A DNA stretch of 64,000 nt from Sphingomonas sp. dw_22 (GCF_018449795.1 NZ_JAAVVE010000005.1:1-64000), one strand, 5' to 3'; shown: positions 8,316 through 17,470, numbered from the stretch's first letter. Notes: generated from the letters alone by a model not told the origin. A program made the numbers and translations.

Positions 8316-9248
8316 ATGCTGATACCGTTCGGGATTGCCGGCATACTGGTGCTGGGCCTCGCCGGCTGGTCCGCCTTTGTCGCCCGCAAGGTCGAGGAAG
8401 CGGTGCCGCCCGACGGGAGCTTCGCGGATGTGCCGGGCGCGCGGCTGCATTTCCTCGACTTGCGGCCCGAGGACGAGAAGGGCCCGCCGATCGTGATGGT
8501 CCATGGGCTGATGGGCCAGATGCGCAACTTCTCGCATTCGCTTGCGGAAGGGCTGGCGAAGGACCATCGCGTGATCCTGGTCGACCGACCGGGCTGGGGC
8601 TATTCGACGCTGACCGGCCCCCGGCCCGGCATCGCGGCGCAAGCCGGCATGATCGCGGCGCTGATCGAGCAGCTCGGGCTCGAAAAGCCGCTGCTGGTCG
8701 GCCATTCGATGGGCGGCGCCGTGTCGCTCGCGCTGGCGCTGGACCATCCCGAGTTGGTGCGCGGCCTCGCGCTGATCGCGCCTTATGCCCAGCCGGTCGA
8801 TCGGCCGCCCGAGGTGTTCAAGGGGCTGATGGTACCCGCGGTATTGCGCGGGCCGCTGGCCTGGACGGTAGCGGTGCCGATCGCGATGCGGACGGGCAAG
8901 GCGAAGAGCATCGAGGTCTTCTCCCCCGATCCGGTGCCCGCCGATTTCGCAACGCGCGGCGGCGGTGCGCTGACCGTGCGGCCCGCCTCGTTCCTGCAGG
9001 GCACGTTCGAGATCGGCATCGCCAAGCCCGAGATGGAACGCCAGGCGCTGCGCTATGGCGAGATCAGGATGCCGGTGGCGATCCTCTATGGCCGGCAGGA
9101 CGCGCTGCTAGATCCCGCGCTGCACGGCACGAAGACAGCACAGGCGATCCCCGGCGCGACGATCGAGATGATCGAGGGCGGCCATATGCTGCCGGTCGCC
9201 CATGCCGCCGAGACCGAAGCCTGGCTGCGGCGCGTACTGGCGGCCTAG
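8316..9248 (+). CDS. membrane-anchored alpha/beta hydrolase
   Basis: 310 residues from ATG 8316, which has an AGGGAGAGG site; the longer frame upstream overlaps the preceding gene and is not needed. An N-terminal hydrophobic helix (IPFGIAGILVLGLAGWSAFV) anchors it. Catalytic elements are the nucleophile elbow GHSMGG near residue 131, the oxyanion segment MVHGLMGQ, a late Asp in YGRQDALLDP and the His in EGGHMLPVAH. The family hydrolyses esters, epoxides or related bonds; the substrate is not predictable. Its 3' end overlaps the convergent HerA-like gene by 4 bases. Confidence 0.85.
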   Translation: MLIPFGIAGILVLGLAGWSAFVARKVEEAVPPDGSFADVPGARLHFLDLRPEDEKGPPIVMVHGLMGQMRNFSHSLAEGLAKDHRVILVDRPGWGYSTLTGPRPGIAAQAGMIAALIEQLGLEKPLLVGHSMGGAVSLALALDHPELVRGLALIAPYAQPVDRPPEVFKGLMVPAVLRGPLAWTVAVPIAMRTGKAKSIEVFSPDPVPADFATRGGGALTVRPASFLQGTFEIGIAKPEMERQALRYGEIRMPVAILYGRQDALLDPALHGTKTAQAIPGATIEMIEGGHMLPVAHAAETEAWLRRVLAA

Positions 9249-10699
9249 CCGACCTCGGCGGGCTGGGTGGTCCAGCCGAGGCGCGGGATCGTGATCGAGC
9301 GCTTGCCCGAGAGATCGACCCGCGTGACGAACAGCTCGCGGCTCTCGATATAGGTCATCAGCCGGCGCACCCGGCCGAGCGAACTGGTGCCGTAGCTCGC
9401 GGCGATCTCGGTATCGCTCGGGCAAGGCAGCCCTTCGCGCGCGGCGCGGGCAACGAGCAGGAACGGCCCGAGCATGTCGTCGGGCAGGGCGCCGGCGGCA
9501 TCGAGCGCCTGGCTCCAGTCGTCGTCGGGATCGCCATGGATGCCCGCCCGCGCCGCCGAGAGCCGGCGGACGAAATGCGACAGATCGAGCGGCGGTCGCG
9601 CGAGGCCGACCATGCGGCAACGAACGAGGAAATCCTGATAGAGCACCGCCGGCGAGCGCAGCGCGGATTCGCCGTCCGCGACGATGTCGCGCAGCACATC
9701 GGCGATCAGGCCAGCGACTTCCCCGGGATCGCGATCCGGCTCGGGCTCGGCGGCCATCGGCGTGGAGCGCGCAAGCGCCTCGATCAGCGTTTCGGACGCG
9801 AGCGGCTTCGGCGCCGGCGACGGCGCGGGCGGCGTCCAGGTCGGTTCGGCGGGAGCGAGCAGCAGATCCTTGATGTCCTCGGCCTGCGCCTGAGGCAGCG
9901 GGGTGAGCTTGGGGCTGGAGCTGCGTGCGCTCGTCTCGACCGTGCCGATGCGGATCGCGACCGGGCGGCGCGCCACGGCGGGACCGAGCGCGAGGAAGGT
10001 GCCGCGCTCGAGGTCGCGGATCGCCTCGGCCTGGCGGCGCTCCATGCCGAGAAGGTCGGCGGCGCGCGCCATGTCGATGTCGAGGAAAGTCCGGCCCATC
10101 AGGAAATTCGATGCCTCGGCGGCGACATTCTTCGCGAGCTTGGCCAGCCGTTGCGTGGCGATCACCCCGGCCAGCCCGCGCTTGCGGCCGCGGCACATCA
10201 GATTGGTCATCGCGCCCAGCGACGCACGCCGGACTTCCTCGGCCACTTCGCCGCCGCCCGCGGGGGCGAAGAGCTGCGCCTCGTCGACAACGACCAGCGC
10301 GGGATACCAATGATCGCGCGGCGCATCGAACATGCCCGACAGGAAGGCGGCGGCGCATTTCATCTGCCCCTCCGCCTCCAGCCCCTCCAGGCTGAGCACC
10401 ACCGATGCTCTGTGTTCTCGAATCCGCGCGGCGAAGCGGGCGACGTCGCGCTCGCTATGATCGACCGCCTCGATCGCGACATGGCCGTAGCGGTCCGCCA
10501 GCGTGACGAAATCGCCCTCGGGATCGATCACCACCTGCTGGACATGGCCCGCCGACTGTTCGAGCAGGCGGCGCAGCAGATGCGACTTGCCCGAGCCCGA
10601 ATTGCCCTGGACCAGCAGCCGCGTGGCGAGCAGCTCCTCCAGGTCCATCGACACCCCGTTACCGGTGCCGTCCACCCCCATGTCCACGCGAACCGTCAT
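9245..10699 (-). CDS. HerA-like ATPase (DUF87 type)
   Basis: 484 residues. The N-terminus has a Walker A motif (VQGNSGSGKSHLLRRLLEQ), a Walker B segment ALVVVDEAQLFAP and an arginine-rich motor segment MCRGRKRGLAGVIATQRLAK, as in HerA/FtsK-superfamily hexameric translocases. The C-terminal half (after about residue 270) is low-complexity and then helical, ending in a winged-helix-like segment (IAASYGTSSLGRVRRLMTYI). HerA proteins pump DNA, usually with the nuclease NurA in archaea or with defence partners. No such partner is adjacent, so this is a stand-alone version of unknown role. Confidence 0.8.
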   Translation of the reverse strand: MTVRVDMGVDGTGNGVSMDLEELLATRLLVQGNSGSGKSHLLRRLLEQSAGHVQQVVIDPEGDFVTLADRYGHVAIEAVDHSERDVARFAARIREHRASVVLSLEGLEAEGQMKCAAAFLSGMFDAPRDHWYPALVVVDEAQLFAPAGGGEVAEEVRRASLGAMTNLMCRGRKRGLAGVIATQRLAKLAKNVAAEASNFLMGRTFLDIDMARAADLLGMERRQAEAIRDLERGTFLALGPAVARRPVAIRIGTVETSARSSSPKLTPLPQAQAEDIKDLLLAPAEPTWTPPAPSPAPKPLASETLIEALARSTPMAAEPEPDRDPGEVAGLIADVLRDIVADGESALRSPAVLYQDFLVRCRMVGLARPPLDLSHFVRRLSAARAGIHGDPDDDWSQALDAAGALPDDMLGPFLLVARAAREGLPCPSDTEIAASYGTSSLGRVRRLMTYIESRELFVTRVDLSGKRSITIPRLGWTTQPAEVG

Positions 10700-10758
10700 C
10701 GTCGCGGGCTTTGCCGGATGCGGGGCATGCGGGGCAAGCTCGGTTCGGCGAAAAGCTG

Positions 10759-12117
10759 TTAGCGCTTCATCCCCAGCAGCACATTACCCTCTGTCGAGAG
10801 ATAGTTGCGGGTATAATCGAAGCGCAGGCAATCGGAGAAGATCAGCCAGTAATATTTCATCTGCTCGGACCACCAATATCCTGGGCAATGATCGCCCTGC
10901 GCCTTGGTGATGACATCGGCCATCACCGCATAGCCATAGGGCGCGCGATTCCAGCGCTTCATCGCCAGATAATGATCGCGCACCAGATGCCGCCAACGCT
11001 CGTCGCGATCGAGCAGCCAGTGATTGAAGGCGGCATCGGCCAGCTCGGGGCGCAGATCGTTGGTGACGATATCGGCCTTGCCGGTGGAGGGATCATAGCC
11101 TTCGGGGAGGATGCCGAAGCGATCCTGCACGCCCTGCCACGAGCAGGTATAGGCGGCACCCGTGGCGCCCGCCCCGCCCTGCGCCAGCAGCCCGCCATAG
11201 AAGGAGGCGAGCTCGTCCTGCTCCCAGCTGATCCGCTTGCCGGTCTCGAAATCGACATCGACGAACCAGAGCCGGTCGCCCAGCTTCGCCTGCTGATATT
11301 TGAGGATCGACGCGGTGCAGGCGCGATACATGGCCAGGCAGTCCCGATCGCCCAGCAACTGCCAGCCGTCCCACAGATATTCGTAATAGCTGTCGGACGG
11401 CGGCGCGATCGTCGCGCGGCGGCTGCGCCATTCGCCGGTCATCACATCGATCTTGTCGGGGATCAGCCCGATCTTCGAACGGCGATCGTAGAGCGCGACC
11501 AGCGCGCGTTTCGCAGCGGCACGATAGCGATCGTCCCCGGTGGCCTGGCTGAGCAGCCCGAATTCGGGGAGGCAGGTGCCAATCTCGGCCGGATTGCTCT
11601 CCGGCCCGCGCACCGCCCCGGTGCGCAGGTTCACATAGCGATGCGGCAGGCCGAGCGGCGACACCTCGAAGCTGGGCATCAGCCGGTCGGCCAAGTCCTT
11701 CGCCTTGGCGAGCAGCGCCGGATCCTGGCAGGCGACCCAGGCCGAGAGCAGCCCGCCGACCAACCGGATGATCGTCTCGAACACCGAGACTTCGCCATCG
11801 ATGTCGAAATCGAGATCGGCCTTCACCCAGGCGACGCCCTCCGCGAATGCGTCATCGAGCTCCATCAGCCAGAGCGTGTCGAGCGCCTCGACCAGGCTGA
11901 GCCCGACATGATGACCCTTGACCGAAAAGCTCTCGGCGCCGCCCGAGACGGGCATGATCTGATCCTTGCCCCAGGCCCGTTCGCGATACTGGCCCCAAGC
12001 CCAGCGCATCTCGCTGCGGACGTCCTCGGCGAGCGCATGCCAGTCCCCGGCGGCGTGGGCAGGATTGGGGAGAAGCGCGACGGTGGCGCTGGCGGCGAGG
12101 AAGGAACGGCGATGCAT
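10759..12117 (-). CDS. glycoside hydrolase family 47 alpha-mannosidase-like, Tat-exported
   Basis: 452 residues. The N-terminus MHRRSFLAASATVALLPN looks like a twin-arginine signal. The body carries GH47 motifs in order: SLVEALDTLWLMEL (about 74-87), VSVFETIIRLVGGLLSAW with catalytic-position Glu near 114, ESNPAEIGTCLPEFGLLS, SDSYYEYLWDGWQLLG with Asp near 242, LRPELADAAFNHW, CPGYWWSEQMKYYWLIF and a final YLSTEGNVLLG, where the Thr of STE matches the calcium-binding Thr of the family. GH47 enzymes invert alpha-1,2-mannosyl bonds and are mainly eukaryotic, with few bacterial members known (for example from Caulobacter). Likely periplasmic; natural substrate unknown. Confidence 0.88.
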   Translation of the reverse strand: MHRRSFLAASATVALLPNPAHAAGDWHALAEDVRSEMRWAWGQYRERAWGKDQIMPVSGGAESFSVKGHHVGLSLVEALDTLWLMELDDAFAEGVAWVKADLDFDIDGEVSVFETIIRLVGGLLSAWVACQDPALLAKAKDLADRLMPSFEVSPLGLPHRYVNLRTGAVRGPESNPAEIGTCLPEFGLLSQATGDDRYRAAAKRALVALYDRRSKIGLIPDKIDVMTGEWRSRRATIAPPSDSYYEYLWDGWQLLGDRDCLAMYRACTASILKYQQAKLGDRLWFVDVDFETGKRISWEQDELASFYGGLLAQGGAGATGAAYTCSWQGVQDRFGILPEGYDPSTGKADIVTNDLRPELADAAFNHWLLDRDERWRHLVRDHYLAMKRWNRAPYGYAVMADVITKAQGDHCPGYWWSEQMKYYWLIFSDCLRFDYTRNYLSTEGNVLLGMKR

Positions 12118-12194
12118 CGCCCAAGGCTAGGTTGCGACGAGCGTCCGCGCAATCGCCTCGACAGGGCACGCCCCACCCCGCTAGGCGCGTGGAG

Positions 12195-13964
12195 ATGGCC
12201 GATCCGCTCGAAATCCTCCACACCACCTTCGGCTTTGCCGGGTTTCGCGGCGTCCAGAGCGACGTGATCGGCCGCGTCATGGCCGGTGCCAACACGCTGG
12301 CGGTGATGCCCACCGGCGCGGGCAAGTCGCTCTGCTACCAGGTGCCGTCGCTCGCGCTGGAGGGGACATGCATCGTCGTCTCGCCGCTGATCGCGCTGAT
12401 GCACGACCAGCTTCGCGCGGCCGAGGCGGTGGGCATCCGCGCCGCGACGCTGACGTCGGCGGACGACAATCGCGAGGAGACGATCGCGCGCTTCCGTGCT
12501 GGCGATCTCGACCTGCTCTATATCGCCCCCGAGCGCGCATCGGGCGAAGGCTTCCGCAACCTGCTGGGCCAGGCGAAGCTCTCGCTGTTCGCGATCGACG
12601 AAGCGCATTGCGTCTCCGAATGGGGGCATGACTTCCGCCCCGATTACCGGCTGCTCCGCCCGCTGCTCGATCGCTTCCCGGAGGTGCCGCGGCTCGCACT
12701 CACTGCAACGGCGGACGCACATACCCGCGCCGATATCCTCGAACAGCTCGGCATCCCGGCGGAGGGGCTGATCGTCGCGGGCTTCGACCGGCCGAATATC
12801 CGCTACACGATCACCCCGCGCGAGAACACGACGCGCCAGATCCTGGACCTGATCGCCGAGCAGCCCGGCCCCGGCATCGTCTATGCCCAGACGCGCGCCG
12901 GCGTGGAGAAGCTGGCGGAGAAGCTCGCCGAAACGGGGCGCCCGGTGCGGCCCTATCATGCCGGACTCGACCCTGCCGTCCGCCGCCGCAACCAGGCCGC
13001 CTTCGTCGCGAGCGAGGACATGGTGGTCGTCGCCACCGTCGCCTTCGGCATGGGAATCGACAAGCCGGACGTGCGCTTCGTCGCCCATGCCGGGCTGCCC
13101 AAGTCGATCGAGGCCTATTATCAGGAGACCGGCCGCGCCGGGCGTGACGGCGATCCGGCGGTGGCGCACCTCTTCTGGGGTGCCGACGATTTCGCCCGCG
13201 CGCGCCAGCGGATCGGCGAAGTCGAGCCCGCGCGCCAGGCCGGCGAGCGCACGCGGCTGAGCGCGCTCGGCGCGCTGGTCGAGACGGGGGGCTGCCGCCG
13301 CCGCATCCTGCTGCGCCATTTCGGCGAGACCGACCTGCCCGAACGGTGCGGCAATTGCGACAACTGCCTCACTCCGCCCGCCGCGATCGATGCGACCGTC
13401 ACCGCGCAGAAATTCCTGTCGGCGGTGTTCCGCACCGGCCAGATGTTCGGGCTGGGCTATGTCGAATCGGTCCTGCTAGGCCAGTCGACCGAGCGCAGCC
13501 TGATGAACGGGCACGAGCAGCTATCGGTGTTCGGCATCGTCGATGGCGAGGAGGCGGCGCTGCTCAAGCCGGTCTCGCGCGCGCTGCTGCTGCGCGATGC
13601 GCTGCGCACCAATGCCCATGGCGGGCTGGAGTTCGGGCCGGAGGCGCGGGCGATCCTGAAGGGCGAGGCCGAATTGTCGCTTGTCCTGCCGCCCCGGCGC
13701 GAACGCCGGAGCAAGCGGGGCCGGACGGGGGGCGGCGCCAACCCGGTCGGCAATCCGCTGTTCGAGGCGCTACGCGCCAAGCGCCGCGACATCGCCCAGG
13801 AGACCGGCCTGCCGCCCTATGTGATCTTCCACGATTCGGTGCTGCGCGACATGGCCACCGCGCGACCGGCGACCCTGGGCGAGCTGGGGCGCATCTCGGG
13901 CGTCGGCGCGCGCAAGCTCGAAGCCTATGGCGCGGAATTCCTGGAAGTCATCCGCCAGAATTGA
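12195..13964 (+). CDS. recQ: ATP-dependent DNA helicase RecQ
   Basis: 589 residues from ATG 12195, which has a GGAG site; upstream in-frame residues are not family-like. Order of elements: Walker A MPTGAGKSLCYQVP, DEAH box in FAIDEAHCVSEWGHDFRPDY, motif VI YYQETGRAGRDG, a zinc site with RCGNCDNC near residue 415, the winged-helix region, and a C-terminal HRDC domain (GELGRISGVGARKLEAYG). RecQ is a 3'-5' helicase in recombinational repair and replication-fork processing. It is divergent from the GH47 gene with an intergenic gap under 80 bases. Confidence 0.95.
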   Translation: MADPLEILHTTFGFAGFRGVQSDVIGRVMAGANTLAVMPTGAGKSLCYQVPSLALEGTCIVVSPLIALMHDQLRAAEAVGIRAATLTSADDNREETIARFRAGDLDLLYIAPERASGEGFRNLLGQAKLSLFAIDEAHCVSEWGHDFRPDYRLLRPLLDRFPEVPRLALTATADAHTRADILEQLGIPAEGLIVAGFDRPNIRYTITPRENTTRQILDLIAEQPGPGIVYAQTRAGVEKLAEKLAETGRPVRPYHAGLDPAVRRRNQAAFVASEDMVVVATVAFGMGIDKPDVRFVAHAGLPKSIEAYYQETGRAGRDGDPAVAHLFWGADDFARARQRIGEVEPARQAGERTRLSALGALVETGGCRRRILLRHFGETDLPERCGNCDNCLTPPAAIDATVTAQKFLSAVFRTGQMFGLGYVESVLLGQSTERSLMNGHEQLSVFGIVDGEEAALLKPVSRALLLRDALRTNAHGGLEFGPEARAILKGEAELSLVLPPRRERRSKRGRTGGGANPVGNPLFEALRAKRRDIAQETGLPPYVIFHDSVLRDMATARPATLGELGRISGVGARKLEAYGAEFLEVIRQN

Positions 13965-14040
13965 CGGGTCTCCGTTCCCGCTTTCGAAAGGATGCGATCC
14001 TGGGCTAGATCATCCTCCAAAGCCCCCTAGGAGGATGCCC

Positions 14041-14469
14041 ATGCCGAGGACCATCGACGACCGGATTTCGGTCGCCCCCCAGATTTCGCCCGAGGATATC
14101 CCCGCGCTCGCCGCGGCGGGCTTCGCCTATGTCATCAACAATCGCCCCGACGAGGAGGAACCCGGCCAGCCTTCGGGCGAGACGATCGCCCGGGCGGCGG
14201 CGGCGGCCGGGCTCGGCTATGCCGCTATTCCCGTCACGCCCGGCGGCTTTTCGGGCCCGCAGGTCGAGGCGATGGCCAAGGCGCTGGCCGAGGCGAACGG
14301 CCCGGTGCTCGCCTTTTGCCGATCGGGGACGCGCTCGTGCAATTTGTGGGCGCTGGCGGCGGCGCATACCGGCGGCACACCCGACGAACTGATCGAGAAG
14401 GCGGCCGGCGCGGGCTATGACATTTCGGGCATCCGCCCGCTGCTCGAAACGCTTTCCGCGGGCAAATGA
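14041..14469 (+). CDS. TIGR01244/DUF442 sulfurtransferase- or phosphatase-like protein
   Basis: 142 residues. An AGGAGG site at 14029-14034 touches the ATG at 14035 and is correctly spaced from ATG 14041, so the latter is chosen. Family motifs are ISVAPQISPEDIPALAAAG, VINNRPDEEEPGQPS and the active-site loop FCRSGTRSCNLWALA, in which Cys and Arg are four residues apart as in rhodanese-like enzymes. DUF442 proteins occur alone or fused to persulfide dioxygenases and are thought to act in sulfide or persulfide handling. The 3' end overlaps the next gene by 4 bases. Confidence 0.8.
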   Translation: MPRTIDDRISVAPQISPEDIPALAAAGFAYVINNRPDEEEPGQPSGETIARAAAAAGLGYAAIPVTPGGFSGPQVEAMAKALAEANGPVLAFCRSGTRSCNLWALAAAHTGGTPDELIEKAAGAGYDISGIRPLLETLSAGK

Positions 14470-14873
14470 ACCAGCTCGCGCTGCTCGGCGGGTCGCTGGC
14501 GGCAATCCTCCTGCTGGCGCTGGCGGCCCGGTTCCTCCGGCTCGGCGGCGCGCGGCTGGCGAGCGAAAGCGAGGCCCGCGAAATCGCGGAGGCGACCTTC
14601 GCGGACTTCGAGGCGGATCGGGCCTGGCTCGATATCGACGGCCAGAGCGCGGTAGTGACGGGAAAGCGGGGCGACCATGCGCTGGTGCGGCGCCACGGCG
14701 CGCGCTTCATCGCGCGGCGGCTGCCCCGCCCCGCGCAAGTCGATGCCAGCGGCACCGTGGTCGTCATCGCCAGCGGCGAGCGGCTGCTCAAGCCCTTCGT
14801 CATCACCCTTGCATCGGCGGAAGAAGCGCGCTTACTTACATCATTGTTAGGAAGCGCCGTGCCGGATGGATAG
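14466..14873 (+). CDS. small single-pass membrane hypothetical protein
   Basis: 135 residues with one N-terminal transmembrane helix (LALLGGSLAAILLLALAARF) and a soluble cytoplasmic or periplasmic domain of about 105 residues rich in Glu and Ala (SESEAREIAEATFADFEADR). The start overlaps the preceding DUF442 gene (ATGA), and its end overlaps the desaturase gene by 8 bases, so the gene is embedded in an operon. No family is recognised. The tight packing suggests a role linked to the membrane-lipid enzymes downstream, but that is inference. Confidence 0.7.
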   Translation: MNQLALLGGSLAAILLLALAARFLRLGGARLASESEAREIAEATFADFEADRAWLDIDGQSAVVTGKRGDHALVRRHGARFIARRLPRPAQVDASGTVVVIASGERLLKPFVITLASAEEARLLTSLLGSAVPDG

Positions 14874-15828
14874 CCTGCCCGATCCCGTCGATTTCGCCAT
14901 ACCGGCCTTCGTGCTGCTGGTGCTGGCCGAGATGGTCGTCGCATGGGCAAGGGACCGCCGGCGCTATTGCCCGCGCGACACGCTGACCTCGCTGGCGCTG
15001 GGATTGGGCAGCACGATCGCCGGCCTCATCACCGGCGGCGCGGTCTATGCCATGGCGATGTGGCTGTGGCAGTTCCGCCTCTTCGACATTTCCTATGCCT
15101 GGTACTGGTTCGTCCTCGCCTTCGTGATCGACGACCTGGCCTATTACGCATTCCATCGCTCGGCGCACCGCGTCCGCTGGTTCTGGGCGAGCCATGTCAT
15201 CCACCATTCGAGCCAGCATTATAACCTGTCGACGGCGCTCCGGCAGACCTGGACGGGCTTCATCAGCCTTTCCTTCCTTTTCCGTATCCCGTTGTTCCTG
15301 ATCGGCTTTCCGCCAGCGATGGTCTTCTTTGTCGGGGGGATCAACCTGATCTACCAGTTCTGGATCCATACCGAGGTGATCGACCGGATGCCGCGCTGGT
15401 TCGAAGCGGTGATGAACACGCCCTCGCACCACCGCGTCCACCACGCGACCAACCCGCGCTATCTCGACCGGAATTATGCCGGCGTCTTCATCGTCTGGGA
15501 CAAGTGGTTCGGCAGCTTCGAGCCCGAACGCGACGGTGATCGGCCGCGCTACGGCATCGTCAAGGATCTGGGCAGCTTCAACCTGCTGTGGGCCGCCACG
15601 CATGAGTGGATCGGGATCGCGAAGGACGTGTGGCACGCGCCAAGCTGGAAGGCGCGATGGCTCTACATGGCCGCGCCGCCGGGCTGGAGCCACGACGGCA
15701 GCCGCGACACGTCCGAGACGATAAGGACGCGCTGGCAGGCGCGCGAACAGGGGAGGTCCGCGTGGAGGAAGCCGATATCGTCGTCATCGGCGGAGGGTCC
15801 GGAGGGAGCGCCGCCGCAGGCCGCCTGA
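14866..15828 (+). CDS. sterol desaturase / fatty acid hydroxylase family membrane di-iron protein
   Basis: 320 residues with four or more membrane segments. The metal-binding histidine boxes are present in order: AFHRSAHR (near residue 100), HVIHHSSQHYN, and SHHRVHHATN (near residue 190), with a further His-Thr in WIHTEVIDR. This is the ERG3/CarO-type hydroxylase superfamily that oxidises lipid chains or isoprenoids using a di-iron centre. The last 67 bases overlap the start of the GMC oxidoreductase in another frame, and the C-terminal tail there is Ser/Ala-rich and probably disordered. Substrate unknown. Confidence 0.88.
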   Translation: MDSLPDPVDFAIPAFVLLVLAEMVVAWARDRRRYCPRDTLTSLALGLGSTIAGLITGGAVYAMAMWLWQFRLFDISYAWYWFVLAFVIDDLAYYAFHRSAHRVRWFWASHVIHHSSQHYNLSTALRQTWTGFISLSFLFRIPLFLIGFPPAMVFFVGGINLIYQFWIHTEVIDRMPRWFEAVMNTPSHHRVHHATNPRYLDRNYAGVFIVWDKWFGSFEPERDGDRPRYGIVKDLGSFNLLWAATHEWIGIAKDVWHAPSWKARWLYMAAPPGWSHDGSRDTSETIRTRWQAREQGRSAWRKPISSSSAEGPEGAPPQAA

Positions 15829-17342
15829 GCGAGGGAGGCCGCTATTCGGTCGCTGTGCTGGAGGCGGGCGGGCGCAACACCGGGCTCAAGACGATCATGC
15901 CGGGCATGATGCCGTTCCAGGGACCGGAGACCAATTGGGCATTCGAGACGGTGCCGCAGCCCGGGCTGAACGGCCGGCGCGGCTATCAGCCGCGCGGGCG
16001 CGGGCTGGGCGGATCGAGCGCGATCAACGCGATGCTCTATATCCGCGGGCTTCCGGCCGATTACGACCAGTGGCGCGATCTGGGCTGCGCCGGCTGGGGC
16101 TGGGACGATGTGTTCCCCTGGTTCAGGACCGTCGAGCACAACACGCGCGGCGCCGATGCGTTTCACGGCGATGCCGGCCCGCTCTGGGTGAGCGACCAGC
16201 TCTACGCGCATCCCGGCAGCAAGGCTTTCCTCGACGCGGCGGCATCGCTCCAGATTCCGGTCAACCCCGACTTCAACGGCGCCCGGCAGGAGGGCGTCGG
16301 CCTCTATCAGGTGACACAGAAGGACGGCGAGCGCTGGAGCGCGGCCCGCGCCTTTCTCGCCGGGAACCAGCCCAATCTCGAAATCCTCTGCAATGCCATG
16401 GTCGATCGCATCCTGTTCACCGATGGCCGTGCCTCGGGCGTCGCCTATCGCCGCGGTGGCGAGGCGCGCGAGATCCGGGCGCGACGCGCGGTGGTGCTGG
16501 CTGCCGGGGCCTTCCAGACACCGCAATTGCTGATGCTCTCGGGCATCGGCCCGGCCGTGCATCTGAAGGAGATGGGCCTGGAGGTGCGGGTCGACCGACC
16601 CGCTGTGGGCGCCGATCTCCAGGATCATATCGATTACGTCGCGAGCTTCGAGACCGGAGGCAGCTTCTTCGTCGGTCGATCGGCGCTGGGATCGCTCAAG
16701 TCGACGGGCGCGCTGCTGCGCTGGCTGCTCACGCGAAAGGGCGGGATGACGACGCCCTATGCCGAGGCGGGCGGATTCCTGCGCACCGATCCCGCCGATC
16801 CGCGCCCCGATGTGCAGCTCCATTTCCTGATCGCGGTGGTCGAGGATCACGGCCGCACCGTGCTGAAGGGCCATGGTTTCAGTTGCCATGCCTGTGTGCT
16901 CCGGCCCCGGAGCCGGGGCACCGTCCGGCTGCAATCGCCTCGCTCGGACGACGCGCCGCTGATCGACCCCGCCTTCCTGACCGCGCCGGCCGATATGGAG
17001 ACGCTCAAGCGCGGAGTGCGGGCGATGTACCGGATCCTGGAAGCGCCGCCGCTCGCGAAGTTCGAGGGCCGCGATCGCTGGCCGGTCGACCTGCGAGACG
17101 AGGAAGCGCTGGAGACAATGATCCGCAACCGCGCCGACACCGTCTATCATCCGGTCGGCACCGCGCGGATGGGCGGCGATGCGGAGGCGGTATGCGATCC
17201 CCGGCTCCGGGTGCGCGGCGTGGATGGGCTCTACCTTGCCGACGCCTCGGTGATGCCCCGCCTGATCGGTGGCAACACCAATGCGCCCAGCATCCTGATC
17301 GGCGAGCGCTGCGCGGCGTTCGTGCGCGAGGATCTGGGCTGA
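15762..17342 (+). CDS. GMC family FAD-dependent oxidoreductase (choline/alcohol dehydrogenase type)
   Basis: 526 residues from GTG 15762, which has a GGGGAGG site at 15750-15756; the GTG lies inside the desaturase gene. The FAD motif is ADIVVIGGGSGGSAAAGRLS. GMC signature segments follow: GRGLGGSSAINAMLYIRG and LMLSGIGPAVHLKEMGLEVR. The C-terminal region holds the catalytic His-Asn motif (DTVYHPVGTARMG, then LIGGNTNAPSI). These enzymes oxidise alcohols to aldehydes in the cytoplasm. Coupling to a di-iron hydroxylase suggests stepwise oxidation of one lipid or terpenoid substrate, an inference. Confidence 0.9.
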   Translation: MEEADIVVIGGGSGGSAAAGRLSEGGRYSVAVLEAGGRNTGLKTIMPGMMPFQGPETNWAFETVPQPGLNGRRGYQPRGRGLGGSSAINAMLYIRGLPADYDQWRDLGCAGWGWDDVFPWFRTVEHNTRGADAFHGDAGPLWVSDQLYAHPGSKAFLDAAASLQIPVNPDFNGARQEGVGLYQVTQKDGERWSAARAFLAGNQPNLEILCNAMVDRILFTDGRASGVAYRRGGEAREIRARRAVVLAAGAFQTPQLLMLSGIGPAVHLKEMGLEVRVDRPAVGADLQDHIDYVASFETGGSFFVGRSALGSLKSTGALLRWLLTRKGGMTTPYAEAGGFLRTDPADPRPDVQLHFLIAVVEDHGRTVLKGHGFSCHACVLRPRSRGTVRLQSPRSDDAPLIDPAFLTAPADMETLKRGVRAMYRILEAPPLAKFEGRDRWPVDLRDEEALETMIRNRADTVYHPVGTARMGGDAEAVCDPRLRVRGVDGLYLADASVMPRLIGGNTNAPSILIGERCAAFVREDLG

Positions 17343-17369
17343 AATACTTTTCCCGGCCTGTTCTCGGAT

Positions 17370-17403
17370 AAAAAATGGGCCGGTGGTCGAAACCACCGGC
17401 CCA
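17370..17403 (-). terminator. intrinsic terminator of the glnK-amt operon
   Basis: TGGGCCGGTGGT (17376-17387) pairs perfectly with ACCACCGGCCCA (17392-17403) across a CGAA tetraloop. On the minus strand the stem is followed by six T (17375-17370). It lies about 70 bases beyond the amt stop, so it terminates that operon; the plus-strand side has no T-run for the GMC gene. Confidence 0.85.
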
Positions 17404-17470
17404 GTCGTCCGCAGGAGGAACATCGTGTGGGCGCCGCGCTCAGGAGAGGCGGGCGCGGCGCCCGAATTCG

